Numbered from the stretch's first letter, positions 37,021-45,681 are shown. The stretch: 64,000 bases of DNA from G965115915 sp965115915 (GCA_965115915.1 OZ220483.1:868001-932000); one strand, 5' to 3'. Numbers and translations are program-made. Notes: generated from the sequence alone by a model not told the origin.

Positions 37021-37913
37021 GACGCGGCCAATCTATTCTGTTGCAGGGCATTTTGATTACGGCTTTGTTGACAGGATCGATATATTTGATAAGGATTGAT
37101 TTTTCGCTGTTTCTGGTGGTATTGACCCTGCTGTGCGGATTATTCTGGCTGGCAGGGCTGATACTGCGTTTTGCCAACAGGCGGGGGACGTTGCAGCACT
37201 CGGAGGTACCGCGTCCGGAGGGTACTTTCCTGTTTGGCCTGGTGTATTCCCTGCGCAGCCTGTTTCCGGTCCTGCTGCTTGTTTTGCTGCTACGCTCATT
37301 CGTTTTCGAACCTTTTCGGATCCCTTCGGCTTCGATGATGCCCGGTTTGCAGATAGGTGATTTCATTGCTGTCAACAAGTATGCCTATGGCCTGCGCCTG
37401 CCGGTGCTGAATAGTAAAATAGTGGAGTTGGGCAATCCTGAACGGGGTGATGTTGTCGTATTTCGTTATCCTCATCCGCCGTTTGTCCCCTACATAAAAC
37501 GTGTTGTAGGGCTGCCGGGTGATCATGTGGTCTATTTGGGAAAGCAGCTTTTTATCAATGGTAACGCCGTACCACAAACGCTGCAGACAGAGCCTTACCA
37601 TGAGCAACAAGGCGCCGGCAAGGTGGTGAATGGCTACAAGGTGCATAAAGAGATGCTTACCGAGGCAGGATACAACATTTTGCATGATGAGCAGAGGGAT
37701 GAGGGTGGGTTGGTTGAGGCGTACGTTCCCAAGGCACATTATTTTGTTCTGGGGGATAATCGTGATCACAGTAGAGACAGCAGGTATTGGGGCTTTGTCC
37801 CGGAGCGGAATCTGATAGGCAAGGCGGTTTTGGTATGGATGCACTGGGATTGGGAGAAACGGGGGTTTTTTAATTTCTCCCGGATTGGCACAAAGATTAC
37901 ACCTGCCCCATGA
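37017..37913 (+). CDS. lepB: Signal peptidase I LepB
   Basis: A 298-residue inner-membrane protease that removes signal peptides. Two N-terminal helices (about 8-28 and 32-52) and a third before the active site (about 78-96). The catalytic Ser is in RIPSASMMPGL and the catalytic Lys in PYIKRVVGLPGD; the conserved GDNRDHSRDSRYWGFVP is near the C-terminus. It overlaps lepA (ATGA, 37017-37020) and rnc (ATGA, 37910-37913), as in the classic lepA-lepB-rnc order. Confidence 0.97.
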   Translation: MRRGQSILLQGILITALLTGSIYLIRIDFSLFLVVLTLLCGLFWLAGLILRFANRRGTLQHSEVPRPEGTFLFGLVYSLRSLFPVLLLVLLLRSFVFEPFRIPSASMMPGLQIGDFIAVNKYAYGLRLPVLNSKIVELGNPERGDVVVFRYPHPPFVPYIKRVVGLPGDHVVYLGKQLFINGNAVPQTLQTEPYHEQQGAGKVVNGYKVHKEMLTEAGYNILHDEQRDEGGLVEAYVPKAHYFVLGDNRDHSRDSRYWGFVPERNLIGKAVLVWMHWDWEKRGFFNFSRIGTKITPAP

Positions 37914-38593
37914 CGTCCGAGGACAGTCCCTTGTTGGGTTATAGATTCCGTGATGAAAAATTGCGGGAGCGGGCGCTTACACACCGAAGTGCCAGTGCGT
38001 GTCACAATGAGCAGCTTGAATTTCTGGGGGATGCTTTGCTGGGGATGTTCATTGCAGAGGCCCTGTTCAGGCGATTGCACAAAGCGGATGAGGGCAGACT
38101 GACGCATTTGCGTTCTACGTTGGTCAGCAATGAGAATTTGGCCGCCCTGGCAATCAGGGAACAGTTCGGGGAGCATATAAAGCTGGGGAAGGGTGAGCGC
38201 AAAAGTGGTGGCTGGCGTCGCAGTTCGGTGTTGGCAGGTGCATTGGAGGCGCTTATAGGCGCCATTTACGTGGATTCGGGCTTTGCAGTTTGCCGTGACT
38301 GTGTACTGAAGCTGTATGCGGATCGTTTGCGGTCCATAGATACTGAGCGGGTAGTCAAGGATGCAAAGACCCGGTTGCAGGAGCATACCCAGGCTCAGGG
38401 GATAGGACTGCCTTCTTATCGTGTGGTGGATATCAGGGGTGTCGCGCATCAGCGTGTCTTTGTCGTACAGGGTGTGGTTCAGACTGATCCGGCAATTGAA
38501 ATCAGTGCCAGTGCCAATAGCAAACGTGGGGCTGAGCAGTTGGTCGCCGAGGGTATCCTGCAACGGCTTGGCGTTGATATCACTCGGGACTGA
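37910..38593 (+). CDS. rnc: Ribonuclease III
   Basis: A 227-residue double-strand-specific RNase with an N-terminal nuclease domain (about 5-150) and a C-terminal dsRNA-binding domain (about 155-225, ending KRGAEQLVAEGILQRLG). The signature NEQLEFLGDALL is intact (Glu37, Asp41) and Glu113 is kept. However, the segment equivalent to E. coli ILADTVEAL reads VLAGALEAL, so Gly110 stands where the metal-binding Asp114 is found in E. coli. The enzyme may still work, but the change is notable. It overlaps lepB by four bases. The era gene that often follows rnc is not here. Confidence 0.95.
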   Translation: MTSEDSPLLGYRFRDEKLRERALTHRSASACHNEQLEFLGDALLGMFIAEALFRRLHKADEGRLTHLRSTLVSNENLAALAIREQFGEHIKLGKGERKSGGWRRSSVLAGALEALIGAIYVDSGFAVCRDCVLKLYADRLRSIDTERVVKDAKTRLQEHTQAQGIGLPSYRVVDIRGVAHQRVFVVQGVVQTDPAIEISASANSKRGAEQLVAEGILQRLGVDITRD

Positions 38594-38691
38594 AGTGGTT
38601 TGTTTCTGACCCGGTATTTTGCTTGTCCTGTATACATGCTGTGTTGCACTGTCTCGTAAGTGCGTTGTTTGACGCCAGAGTGTGAATCACT

Positions 38692-38697
38692 GGAGGA
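38692..38697 (+). promoter_or_regulatory. Ribosome binding site deciding a TTG start
   Basis: GGAGGA lies 7 bases before TTG at 38705. It points to the TTG, not the earlier in-frame ATG or GTG codons, as the start of the GT9 gene. Confidence 0.75.
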
Positions 38698-38704
38698 ACA
38701 GTTT

Positions 38705-39598
38705 TTGCGCATACTGGTTTTTGTTCTGAGTTGTGTTGGTGACGCCGTTATGTGCACACCGGTATTACAGGCTCTGCATCGACATTATCCGCACGCTGTC
38801 ATGGATATAGCAGGTGATCGGCGTTCCCTGGAACTGTTCACACACTGTCCGTATCGAGGCGATCTTTACTGCAGGGATGACAATGGACCCTTGAGAGGCA
38901 TGCCGACACTGTGCTTTCAATTGAGACGGAATTGGTACGATTGTATCGTGGATGTGTGTACGGACGGATTGGCTTGGTTTCTCAGAGGAGGCAGGCGCAT
39001 GACCAAATGGGGTGCACGTTCCTATGGAAAACACGCTATAGACCGTTTGATGGGGGTAATTCGTCCGATTCACGGGGCTCAACCGACCCCGGATCCTTGT
39101 GTCTGGCTGGACCGGGAAAGTCGGGAGTACGCTGACAGATTTGTATCTGGCCTGCCATCGGGGCGACTGTTGATATTGGGGCCAGGTGGTGGTGACTGCA
39201 AGCGTTGGCCTGCTGATAACTATATTAGTATGGTGAATACGATGCACGACGCATTCGGTGCCGTGATACTGTTGGGTACAGCGCAGGAAAGACGGTACTC
39301 ATATCGGATTCGTACCAGTTTGGAGGTGCCTTGTCTGGACCTGACCGGAGAGACCAGCCTGTTGCAGGCGGCAGCATTGTTGCGGTGTGCGGATATTTTT
39401 ATAGGCGGTGATTCTGGTTTGGGGCATATCGCATCTGCGGTGGGTATCCGCACCATCACTACTTTTGGTCTGGCCGACCCGGACGAATACAGGCCTTGGG
39501 GTGAAAGGGCCAGCGTATTGATGGGGAAAGAGGGTGACGCCAAAAACATTGGCATGGACGAGATGATAGCTTTGTTGAACCGAACCCTGCACGGCTGA
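38705..39598 (+). CDS. Glycosyltransferase family 9 (heptosyltransferase-like)
   Basis: A 297-residue GT9 enzyme, the family that adds heptose to lipopolysaccharide core from ADP-heptose. With the TTG start the N-terminus reads RILVFVLSCVGDAVMCTPVL, the normal GT9 beginning. The second half has LLILGPGGGDCKRWP, LLGTAQE and the nucleotide-sugar site IFIGGDSGLGHIASAVG, then TTFGLADPDEYRPWG. The acceptor and sugar are not certain, and no other LPS genes lie nearby. It follows rnc by 111 bases, in the position where era often lies. Confidence 0.85.
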   Translation: MRILVFVLSCVGDAVMCTPVLQALHRHYPHAVMDIAGDRRSLELFTHCPYRGDLYCRDDNGPLRGMPTLCFQLRRNWYDCIVDVCTDGLAWFLRGGRRMTKWGARSYGKHAIDRLMGVIRPIHGAQPTPDPCVWLDRESREYADRFVSGLPSGRLLILGPGGGDCKRWPADNYISMVNTMHDAFGAVILLGTAQERRYSYRIRTSLEVPCLDLTGETSLLQAAALLRCADIFIGGDSGLGHIASAVGIRTITTFGLADPDEYRPWGERASVLMGKEGDAKNIGMDEMIALLNRTLHG

Positions 39599-39634
39599 GG
39601 GTCGTGCGGTGATCTTCATTTTCAGGCAGGGTGC

Positions 39635-39640
39635 TATACT
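39635..39640 (+). promoter_or_regulatory. Extended -10 element directly before the RnfE-like gene
   Basis: TGCTATACT (39632-39640) is an extended -10 with TATACT. Its start point would fall at about 39646-39648, on the ATG at 39647, which would make the message leaderless. No -35 is evident. Confidence 0.35.
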
Positions 39641-39646
39641 GAAAAT

Positions 39647-40291
39647 ATGAGGCACATCAATTCGGCCACTTATCGGAAAATACTGTTGACAGCGAGTCTT
39701 CCGTTGCTGTCTGTCGTCGATTATGCATTGCTGGGTGTCGTACTTTCCCTGGTCATGGTGATAGCTTTGTTGGCCAGTGTGGTGTTGGTTAACCTGTGCC
39801 ATCGGATAGTCAGTGCACATCTGCGTTTTGCGCTGCTTTTGCTGGTTGCGGCGGGTGTGTCCACGGCTTTGGGGATGCTATTGGAAACTGTGGCTTGGGG
39901 ATTGTTTCGAAAATTACAACCAGTGCTTCCTTTTCTTTGCTTTAACAGCTTTGTGTTTGTATGTCTGGAACAGGATGCCTACGTTCGTTGCCTGCGTGAG
40001 GCGTTATCGGTGTCTCTGGGTCATGTTCCATGGCTGCTGCTGGTTTTTATTGGATTCGGCTCTCTGTCCGAACTGTTGTTGCATGGTAGCCTGGGTGCCG
40101 GATTCGGGGTTTTTTCACCGGTATTTGAGCCGGCAGGAGGAATACTGTTCGCTGGGGAATTCTCAGGATTTCCGGTTTTTTCTGGCAGTGCCGGGACATT
40201 GTTGCTGCTTTCGCTCATGTTGATTTGCTGGCGCCTGTTATTGTGTATTGGTCGGATCGGTGGTATTTCCTGGCGGTGGGAGAGGGAATGA
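39647..40291 (+). CDS. Solitary RnfE/NqrD-like membrane protein, cysteine ligands absent
   Basis: A 214-residue membrane protein with about six hydrophobic segments, directly before nth. RnfE/RsxE of E. coli also precedes nth. Similar landmarks are LASVVLVNLCHRIV, the segment WGLFRKLQPVLPFLCFNS, and FGSLSELLLHGSLG, which parallels LGALREILGQGTLF of RnfE. In RnfE the second landmark contains TNC, whose Cys helps bind an iron-sulfur centre between RnfA and RnfE; here it is FNS, and the Cys of the earlier VTCVQLL segment is also not kept. No rnfABCDG genes are adjacent. It is probably a diverged paralogue or relic with lost redox ligands. The stop overlaps the nth ATG. Confidence 0.65.
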   Translation: MRHINSATYRKILLTASLPLLSVVDYALLGVVLSLVMVIALLASVVLVNLCHRIVSAHLRFALLLLVAAGVSTALGMLLETVAWGLFRKLQPVLPFLCFNSFVFVCLEQDAYVRCLREALSVSLGHVPWLLLVFIGFGSLSELLLHGSLGAGFGVFSPVFEPAGGILFAGEFSGFPVFSGSAGTLLLLSLMLICWRLLLCIGRIGGISWRWERE

Positions 40292-40929
40292 ATCGGGCGA
40301 AACGCGAATTAATCATGCGCAAACTGCAGGAACACAATCCTGCGCCTACTACTGAACTGCTTTATCAGTCCCCATTTGAATTACTTGTTGCCGTTATCCT
40401 GTCCGCCCAGGCGACAGATATCAGTGTCAACAAGGCCACACGAAAATTGTTTGCACGGGCCAATACCCCGCGAGCGATGCTGCAACTTGGTGTGGAACAA
40501 CTGAAGTCTCATATACGTACCATTGGCCTGTACAATACCAAAGCACATAGCATTATCAGAACCTGTAAAATCCTTGACGAAGAATATGCGGGGCAGGTGC
40601 CGGACCAACGAGAGGCATTGGAGCGGTTGCCTGGAGTAGGTCGCAAGACGGCTAATGTGATCCTGAATACGGTTTTTGGCCAGGCGGTTATTGCAGTGGA
40701 TACCCATATCTTCCGGGTGGCAAACCGCACCCGACTTGCCACCGGGCGTACTGTCATGGAAGTGGAAAAGAAATTGCTCAACCTGATTCCAAAGGCCTAT
40801 CATGTGAACGCCCATCACTGGTTGATCCTGCATGGCCGATATACCTGTACAGCCAGGGCCCCCAGGTGTCGGGATTGCATTATTCAACAGGAGTGTGAAT
40901 GGCCGGACAAATGCCTCGGACCAGACTGA
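40288..40929 (+). CDS. nth: Endonuclease III Nth
   Basis: A 213-residue DNA glycosylase/AP lyase for oxidised pyrimidines. The helix-hairpin-helix is LPGVGRKTANVIL with the catalytic Lys; the catalytic Asp is in VDTHIFRVANR. The C-terminal iron-sulfur cluster loop has Cys spacing C-x6-C-x2-C-x5-C (CTARAPRCRDCIIQQEC). AGAGGG lies just before the ATG, which overlaps the RnfE-like stop in ATGA. Length matches E. coli Nth. Confidence 0.96.
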   Translation: MNRAKRELIMRKLQEHNPAPTTELLYQSPFELLVAVILSAQATDISVNKATRKLFARANTPRAMLQLGVEQLKSHIRTIGLYNTKAHSIIRTCKILDEEYAGQVPDQREALERLPGVGRKTANVILNTVFGQAVIAVDTHIFRVANRTRLATGRTVMEVEKKLLNLIPKAYHVNAHHWLILHGRYTCTARAPRCRDCIIQQECEWPDKCLGPD

Positions 40930-41008
40930 AGTTTGAGTTGAACAGGCCACGTCTGTCACCGCGTCTGTGTTGCCGTATAATCAAGAGCAAGAGCAAGTGC
41001 CGTCTCAT

Positions 41009-42748
41009 ATGACACAGGGTTTGGATATTCCGGAATACCTGCGTCATGGCAACGAACAACTTGTCGAACAGATAGCACTGCTGGCGGAGCTCAGCAGCCA
41101 ATTTTCTCATACCCTGAATATCAAGGAGACTTTGCGTGTCGCGATCGTTCAGGTTGCTTCCTACGTGAATGTTGAGGCAGCGTCCATTTTTTTACTTGGT
41201 GCTGACGGGGAAACCCTGAGTTGTGAGGGTTGTGCTGGTCCGGTAGACCTTGAAGGGATGAAGTTGTCAGTTGATACGGGCGTTGTTGGCAAGACGGTTA
41301 CCACCAGGACTGCACGACTAATCCGGGATGTACAGTCTGACCCGGATTTCAGTAGCAGCATTGATCAAGATAGTGGTTTTGTCACCCGTTCGCTTATGTG
41401 TGTGCCGCTGCTGATTAGGGACGAATGTATAGGCGCGTTTGAATTGCTTAATAAAAAAGACGGGGAATTGTTTTCCAGAAACGATTTGCATTTTGCACAA
41501 ACACTTGCTTCGGCAGTCGCTTTGGCTATGCATAACGTACGTATGACAGATGCATTGGTAGGTCAAGAGCGGCTGCGCAGAGAGCTTGATCTGGCGCGGG
41601 AGATACAGTTGACCCTGCTTGCCGGAGACCCTGGAGAAGAGGATTTCCCGGTCGTGGGCGTGAATGTTCCGGCGTATGAAGTATCAGGTGATTTCTATGA
41701 TTTCACCCGGCAGCCGGATGGCAATATCTATTTCCATATTGCGGATGTCTCCGGTAAGGGTATCAACGCGGCCATGTTGATGGTGCAGGCGAGTAGCCTG
41801 CTGCGCCATATGGCAAAGACCATCCGGGACCCTGGTGTGCTGTTGACTTTGCTGAACCAGGAACTGTGCAAGACCATATCCCGAGGCATGTTTATTACCC
41901 TGATCAGTGGTTTTATTGATGAGAGACGTGGCGTCATCCGCTTTTCCAATGCTGGACATCAACCACCTTTGGTGCATGGGGAAGACGGCGGATTTGATGA
42001 GATCCAGGCTGAGGCCCCGCCGCTTTGTATCGTCCCGGACTTTCAGTATACAGTGACGTCCATCCCATTGCGGCGTAAGGCGTTTTATTTTTTTACCGAT
42101 GGCATTACCGAAAGCATCGATGCGGACGGCAAGGAACTGGGAGTCGATGGACTTGCGGAAATCATCTGTCGCCATGCGGCTTTGCCGATGCAGTCGCGTT
42201 TGACGGAGATCGTTTCTATGCTCAGTAAAAACGCGGTGACTCAGCGTGATGATATCACCTTGATGTTGGTCGAATCCACCATTGACACGCCGGGACAGAC
42301 TGTGGTGGAAAGTCGTGATATGCCAAAGCGGCCGTTGTGTTCCCTGGCTATTCAGGCCAATGCGAAATACCTTGGTTTGGTACGTGCCTTGTTTCGTAAT
42401 GTGTTGGAGGGGATGTGTTGTCCTGAGGAGCAGATCGAGAATATCGTGCTGGCGGTTTGTGAAGCCTGTGCCAATATCATTGAACACGCTTATGGAGATG
42501 GGGAGCCCGGAGGTGAAATTTTTTTGCGGATACTGGATAATGATGACGAGTTGATATTTTTGCTTGAGGATGAGGCTCCACTGGTAGACTTGGAGCGTAT
42601 CCGGCATCGCTCACTGGAGGAAGTCAGACCAGGTGGTTTGGGGACTTATTTCATGCGGCAAATCATGGACGATTGCGAGTGGGGTCATCGCAAACAGGGT
42701 CGGGGCAACTTCCTGCGTATGCGCAAGAAGCTGGACTGGGCGGGCTGA
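41009..42748 (+). CDS. GAF-SpoIIE phosphatase-HATPase signalling protein
   Basis: A 579-residue cytoplasmic regulator. Domains are GAF sensor (about 37-180), a signalling helix with LRRELDLAREIQLTLL, a SpoIIE/PP2C-type phosphatase (about 215-425) and a C-terminal RsbW-like HATPase (about 445-575). The metal-binding acids are in GDFYD (Asp228), ADVSGKG (Asp246), FFTDGITE (Asp364) and RDDITLM (Asp415). The HATPase has AVCEACANIIEHAYG with the ATP-binding Asn489. Phosphatase plus kinase in one chain suggests it sets the phosphorylation of a STAS protein, which the next gene encodes. ATG 41009 is chosen; a GTG 42 bases upstream is possible. This is the architecture of partner-switching regulators. 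Confidence 0.87.
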   Translation: MTQGLDIPEYLRHGNEQLVEQIALLAELSSQFSHTLNIKETLRVAIVQVASYVNVEAASIFLLGADGETLSCEGCAGPVDLEGMKLSVDTGVVGKTVTTRTARLIRDVQSDPDFSSSIDQDSGFVTRSLMCVPLLIRDECIGAFELLNKKDGELFSRNDLHFAQTLASAVALAMHNVRMTDALVGQERLRRELDLAREIQLTLLAGDPGEEDFPVVGVNVPAYEVSGDFYDFTRQPDGNIYFHIADVSGKGINAAMLMVQASSLLRHMAKTIRDPGVLLTLLNQELCKTISRGMFITLISGFIDERRGVIRFSNAGHQPPLVHGEDGGFDEIQAEAPPLCIVPDFQYTVTSIPLRRKAFYFFTDGITESIDADGKELGVDGLAEIICRHAALPMQSRLTEIVSMLSKNAVTQRDDITLMLVESTIDTPGQTVVESRDMPKRPLCSLAIQANAKYLGLVRALFRNVLEGMCCPEEQIENIVLAVCEACANIIEHAYGDGEPGGEIFLRILDNDDELIFLLEDEAPLVDLERIRHRSLEEVRPGGLGTYFMRQIMDDCEWGHRKQGRGNFLRMRKKLDWAG

Positions 42749-42801
42749 CTGCCTCAGGAGCATGGCGGGTTCCGCTTTGCATATAACTGGGAGGGATTTT
42801 G

Positions 42802-43137
42802 ATGGAAATCAGGGTTAATGAGAACGAAGACCATACGGTGATCGCGTTGCATGGAGAGATTGATCTTTCCGGCTCTCCCGAGGTGCGAACGGCCATACTG
42901 GGCCAGTTGGGGCAACAAAAAGATGTGTTGGTGGACCTGTCCAACACATCGTATATCGACAGTTCCGGTGTTGCCTGCCTGGTTGAAGGGATGCAGACAG
43001 CGAAGAAAGACGGAAGGGGGTTTGCCTTGTTGCAGACCAGTATGGAGGTGTTACGGGTATTGCAACTTGCGCGTTTGGATAAAGTGTTTCAATTGGTTGA
43101 GTCGGTCGAGGAGTACAGAGAAAAATCCGAAGGATAA
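42802..43137 (+). CDS. STAS-domain anti-sigma-factor antagonist
   Basis: A 111-residue STAS protein of the SpoIIAA/RsbV type. After MEIRVNENEDHTVIALHGEI comes VLVDLSNTSYIDSSGVACL, whose serine pair in DSSG is the known phosphorylation site of this family. GGGAGG at 42789-42794 lies 7 bases before ATG 42802. It lies 53 bases after the GAF-SpoIIE-HATPase gene, so it is the probable substrate of that protein's kinase and phosphatase domains. The downstream partner is not in the window. Confidence 0.9.
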   Translation: MEIRVNENEDHTVIALHGEIDLSGSPEVRTAILGQLGQQKDVLVDLSNTSYIDSSGVACLVEGMQTAKKDGRGFALLQTSMEVLRVLQLARLDKVFQLVESVEEYREKSEG

Positions 43138-43230
43138 AGGTGGCAGCCGGGTTATATGGCTGCGCCAGTAGTGTTGTGTGTCCTTATCTGTTTGCTCACA
43201 GCGGGGCATGCAGATATGCAGACCCGGTGA

Positions 43231-43950
43231 TTAGCGGTTGCTGATGGAAAATTCCAGTTTTATCCCGGCCAGTTCAATCAGATCGGCATCTTTCAGACTG
43301 TAAGCCTTGGGTCCAATCGGTTCACCATTGACTACAGGGTAGCGCTTTCCGCCGCCATCGCTTTCTATATGGGTAAGAAAATAGCCTTGTGGGCGACGTG
43401 ATATGACGGCGACCTGGGAGCCTGGTTTGCCCAGGGTCACCAACGCCTTGCTGAGTTCCAGTTCTTTTCCCGCTATAGGACCGTTGAGTACCGTCAACTT
43501 GCCCAATGGCATCTGACGGAGTCCCGTGCTGCTGCTCGGGCTTGCAGACGATACGGCCCCGGCTTTTTCTGCCGCCTGCGCGGCAGCCATGGCTGCGCTG
43601 GCGGAACCGGGCTTGATGATCATGGTTTTTTCAAAATCTTCATCATCATCGCTCTCATCGGCGTTTTCGTTTACGTACTTGAGTTCATGTTTGCCGATGG
43701 AGATTACATCACTGTTTTTCAAGGCGTGTTTTTTAATCAGCTTGCCATTGATATAGGTACCATTGGTGCTGCCAAGGTCCTCCACAAAGGAATCATCAAG
43801 GATGGTAATGACCAGGGCATGCTTACCGCTGACAGAGAGGTTGTCAATCGGGATATCGTTATCTGGCTTACGCCCGATGGTCAGACGCTCCCGGTCCAGT
43901 TCATATTCCCCTTGGACGATACCGTTTAGCGTCAAAACTAATTTGGCCAT
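43231..43950 (-). CDS. Double FHA-domain protein
   Basis: A 239-residue cytoplasmic protein that should bind phosphothreonine peptides. The first FHA domain (about 2-95) is canonical: LTIGRKPDNDI, then SVSGKHALV and EDLGSTNGTYINGKLI. An acidic linker (DESDDDEDFE) with TMIIKPG, possibly a phosphoacceptor threonine, and an Ala/Ser-rich linker lead to a second FHA-like domain (about 150-239). That domain has VTLGKPGSQV instead of a GR motif, so its phosphate binding may be lost. It lies 90 bases downstream of a PP2C gene on the same strand. A Ser/Thr kinase partner is not in the window. Confidence 0.88.
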   Translation of the reverse strand: MAKLVLTLNGIVQGEYELDRERLTIGRKPDNDIPIDNLSVSGKHALVITILDDSFVEDLGSTNGTYINGKLIKKHALKNSDVISIGKHELKYVNENADESDDDEDFEKTMIIKPGSASAAMAAAQAAEKAGAVSSASPSSSTGLRQMPLGKLTVLNGPIAGKELELSKALVTLGKPGSQVAVISRRPQGYFLTHIESDGGGKRYPVVNGEPIGPKAYSLKDADLIELAGIKLEFSISNR

Positions 43951-44040
43951 CTTGTTTTTTGGTCCCCTTGGGTTACTTGCGTATTGAACGATTTGTCAAA
44001 ACTGCAATTTTGGATGATGTGACCTGCACTGTCGCAGTTT

Positions 44041-44808
44041 TTACGCATTACACATTTGACAGAGTATAACAGAAATATTGTCTACCCCACCGTGTTTGTT
44101 CGCTAAGTATACCAATGTTTCGCCACATTGTTCCAAATTACGGATGTATTGTTCCATAACTGAGTGAATTTTTTCAAATTCTACCATATCACTCAGGCCG
44201 TCAGAGCATACCAGGAGGGTATCGCCGTGCTGGAAAGACAGTTCGACCAGGTCGATCCCGACAGTGGCCTTTATCCCCAATGCACGAGTGACCAGATTTT
44301 TGGGCACGTTCTTTACATCCTCAGCCGATCCGCCTCTATCCAGCATGGCTTGGTGCACGGAATGATCCTCTGTCAACTGACGTAATTCGTTATTTTTGAA
44401 TAGATAAGCACGCGAATCCCCAACGTGGGCGATACTTAGCAGGCTGCTGTGGAACAAGCAGGCTACCACGGTAGTACCCATATTTTTACAATTTTTTTCC
44501 TGTTGTGCCAATGCATGTATGGTCTCGTTGGCGTGGCTTATGGCTTTCTTGAGCATGATGGAATGTTCGCTATAGCCACTGTTGTCGGTGTTTCCCGCAG
44601 GCGATTTGAGGGCATCCAGCACATACTGTCGGATCTCGACTACGGCGAGGCTGCTGGCAATTTCTCCAGCCATATAGCCACCTATGCCATCTGCGAGGAT
44701 GAGCAGTCCATTGCCTGGGTCAGCGAATGTGCTGTCCTCGTTATGCTGGCGTTTGCGTCCTGTGTGTGAGAGGTTGATAATCTCCAGTTGCTGGGCTAGA
44801 TTCGCCAT
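44041..44808 (-). CDS. PP2C-family Ser/Thr phosphatase (Stp-like)
   Basis: A 255-residue metal-dependent protein phosphatase. Motifs are RKRQHNEDS near the N-terminus, LLILADGIGGYMAGEIAS, GTTVVACLFH, IAHVGDSRAYLF, TLLVCSDGLSDMV and GGVDNISVI, giving the full set of metal-binding Asp residues. It probably removes phosphate from threonines recognised by the FHA protein encoded downstream. PP2C and FHA genes travel together in many proteobacteria, often with a Ser/Thr kinase or a type VI secretion system; neither is present here. The ATG at 44808 fits the family N-terminus. Confidence 0.93.
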   Translation of the reverse strand: MANLAQQLEIINLSHTGRKRQHNEDSTFADPGNGLLILADGIGGYMAGEIASSLAVVEIRQYVLDALKSPAGNTDNSGYSEHSIMLKKAISHANETIHALAQQEKNCKNMGTTVVACLFHSSLLSIAHVGDSRAYLFKNNELRQLTEDHSVHQAMLDRGGSAEDVKNVPKNLVTRALGIKATVGIDLVELSFQHGDTLLVCSDGLSDMVEFEKIHSVMEQYIRNLEQCGETLVYLANKHGGVDNISVILCQMCNA

Positions 44809-45012
44809 GGTCAGTTTTGCACGTTTGTTTTGGTGGCCTCGTTTTTACAGGACATGGAAAGGTACGACTATCAGGCAGGGAAAATGCAATTCCGCATCGT
44901 GGTTATGTGGTCAATGGCCGTATTGTACCGGCAATTCTGTTTGGGATACAACATCCTTGTTCGTGCTGTCCGGGCCGAAATCTGTCCGTCGGATTTGCGT
45001 CGGTCAGTCATC

Positions 45013-45546
45013 ATGCATCATGGTGTCTGTATTCCACGTCTGTTTTCTGGCTGGAGGTTGGTCTCTGTTGTTTTGTCGGTATTGTTGCAGGCATTATCGC
45101 TAATGTGCTGGAGTGTGGCTTCGTGGGCGGATATCTACCAGTGGCGGGATGAGCATGGACGGGTTTTTTTTGGGGAAAAGCCACCGGATGAGGCCCTGGA
45201 CGTGCGACAAATCGGTTCGGATTCTACTGCCACCAAACGTCCACGGAACAGTGAAAGTTTCGAGGAATCAGGCGACTGGAGAGCGCGGCAGCAGAAGATG
45301 CTGGAATACTATGAGCAACGGCGTCGGCGTAGCGATACGGAGAAGTCGGCGATACAGGAACGGCGCAGGAAACTTCGTGAGGCATGTGCCCGTGCCAGGG
45401 AACAGTCCAAGCGGATGCAACGGGGAGGAAGGTACTACGAGGAGCAGGGCGATAATGGTCACAGGTATTTGTCCGATGCCGAGGTGCTCAAACTCAGGAA
45501 GAAAGCGGAGGCGATCGAAAAGCGTGTGTGTGGGGGAGGGGGCTGA
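45013..45546 (+). CDS. DUF4124-domain exported protein
   Basis: A 177-residue protein with a hydrophobic leader (about 15-37) ending at SWADIYQWRDEHGRVFF, which is the typical DUF4124 beginning right after a signal peptide. The remainder is a charged coiled coil rich in Arg, Glu and Gln, with a C-terminal LSDAEVLKLRKKAEAIEK. Upstream in-frame codons exist, but ATG 45013 gives the shortest sensible signal peptide. DUF4124 proteins are common in gammaproteobacterial envelopes but have no assigned function. Confidence 0.8.
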   Translation: MHHGVCIPRLFSGWRLVSVVLSVLLQALSLMCWSVASWADIYQWRDEHGRVFFGEKPPDEALDVRQIGSDSTATKRPRNSESFEESGDWRARQQKMLEYYEQRRRRSDTEKSAIQERRRKLREACARAREQSKRMQRGGRYYEEQGDNGHRYLSDAEVLKLRKKAEAIEKRVCGGGG

Positions 45547-45681
45547 TGCATCAAGGGGTGGGTTTTGTGCGCAGGATGCATTATGGTATGCTCGCGTTTG
45601 TGGTTGATGCGCTTGATCGGCTGTGTCCAGGCGCTTGTATCACGAAATGGCCTTCGTGGGGGCGATGCCGGGCATTGAAAC

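Noticed and set aside
43143..43163. GCAGCC / GGCTGC hairpin between the STAS and FHA genes
   Set aside because: Only six pairs and no T-run on either strand, so it is not called a terminator.
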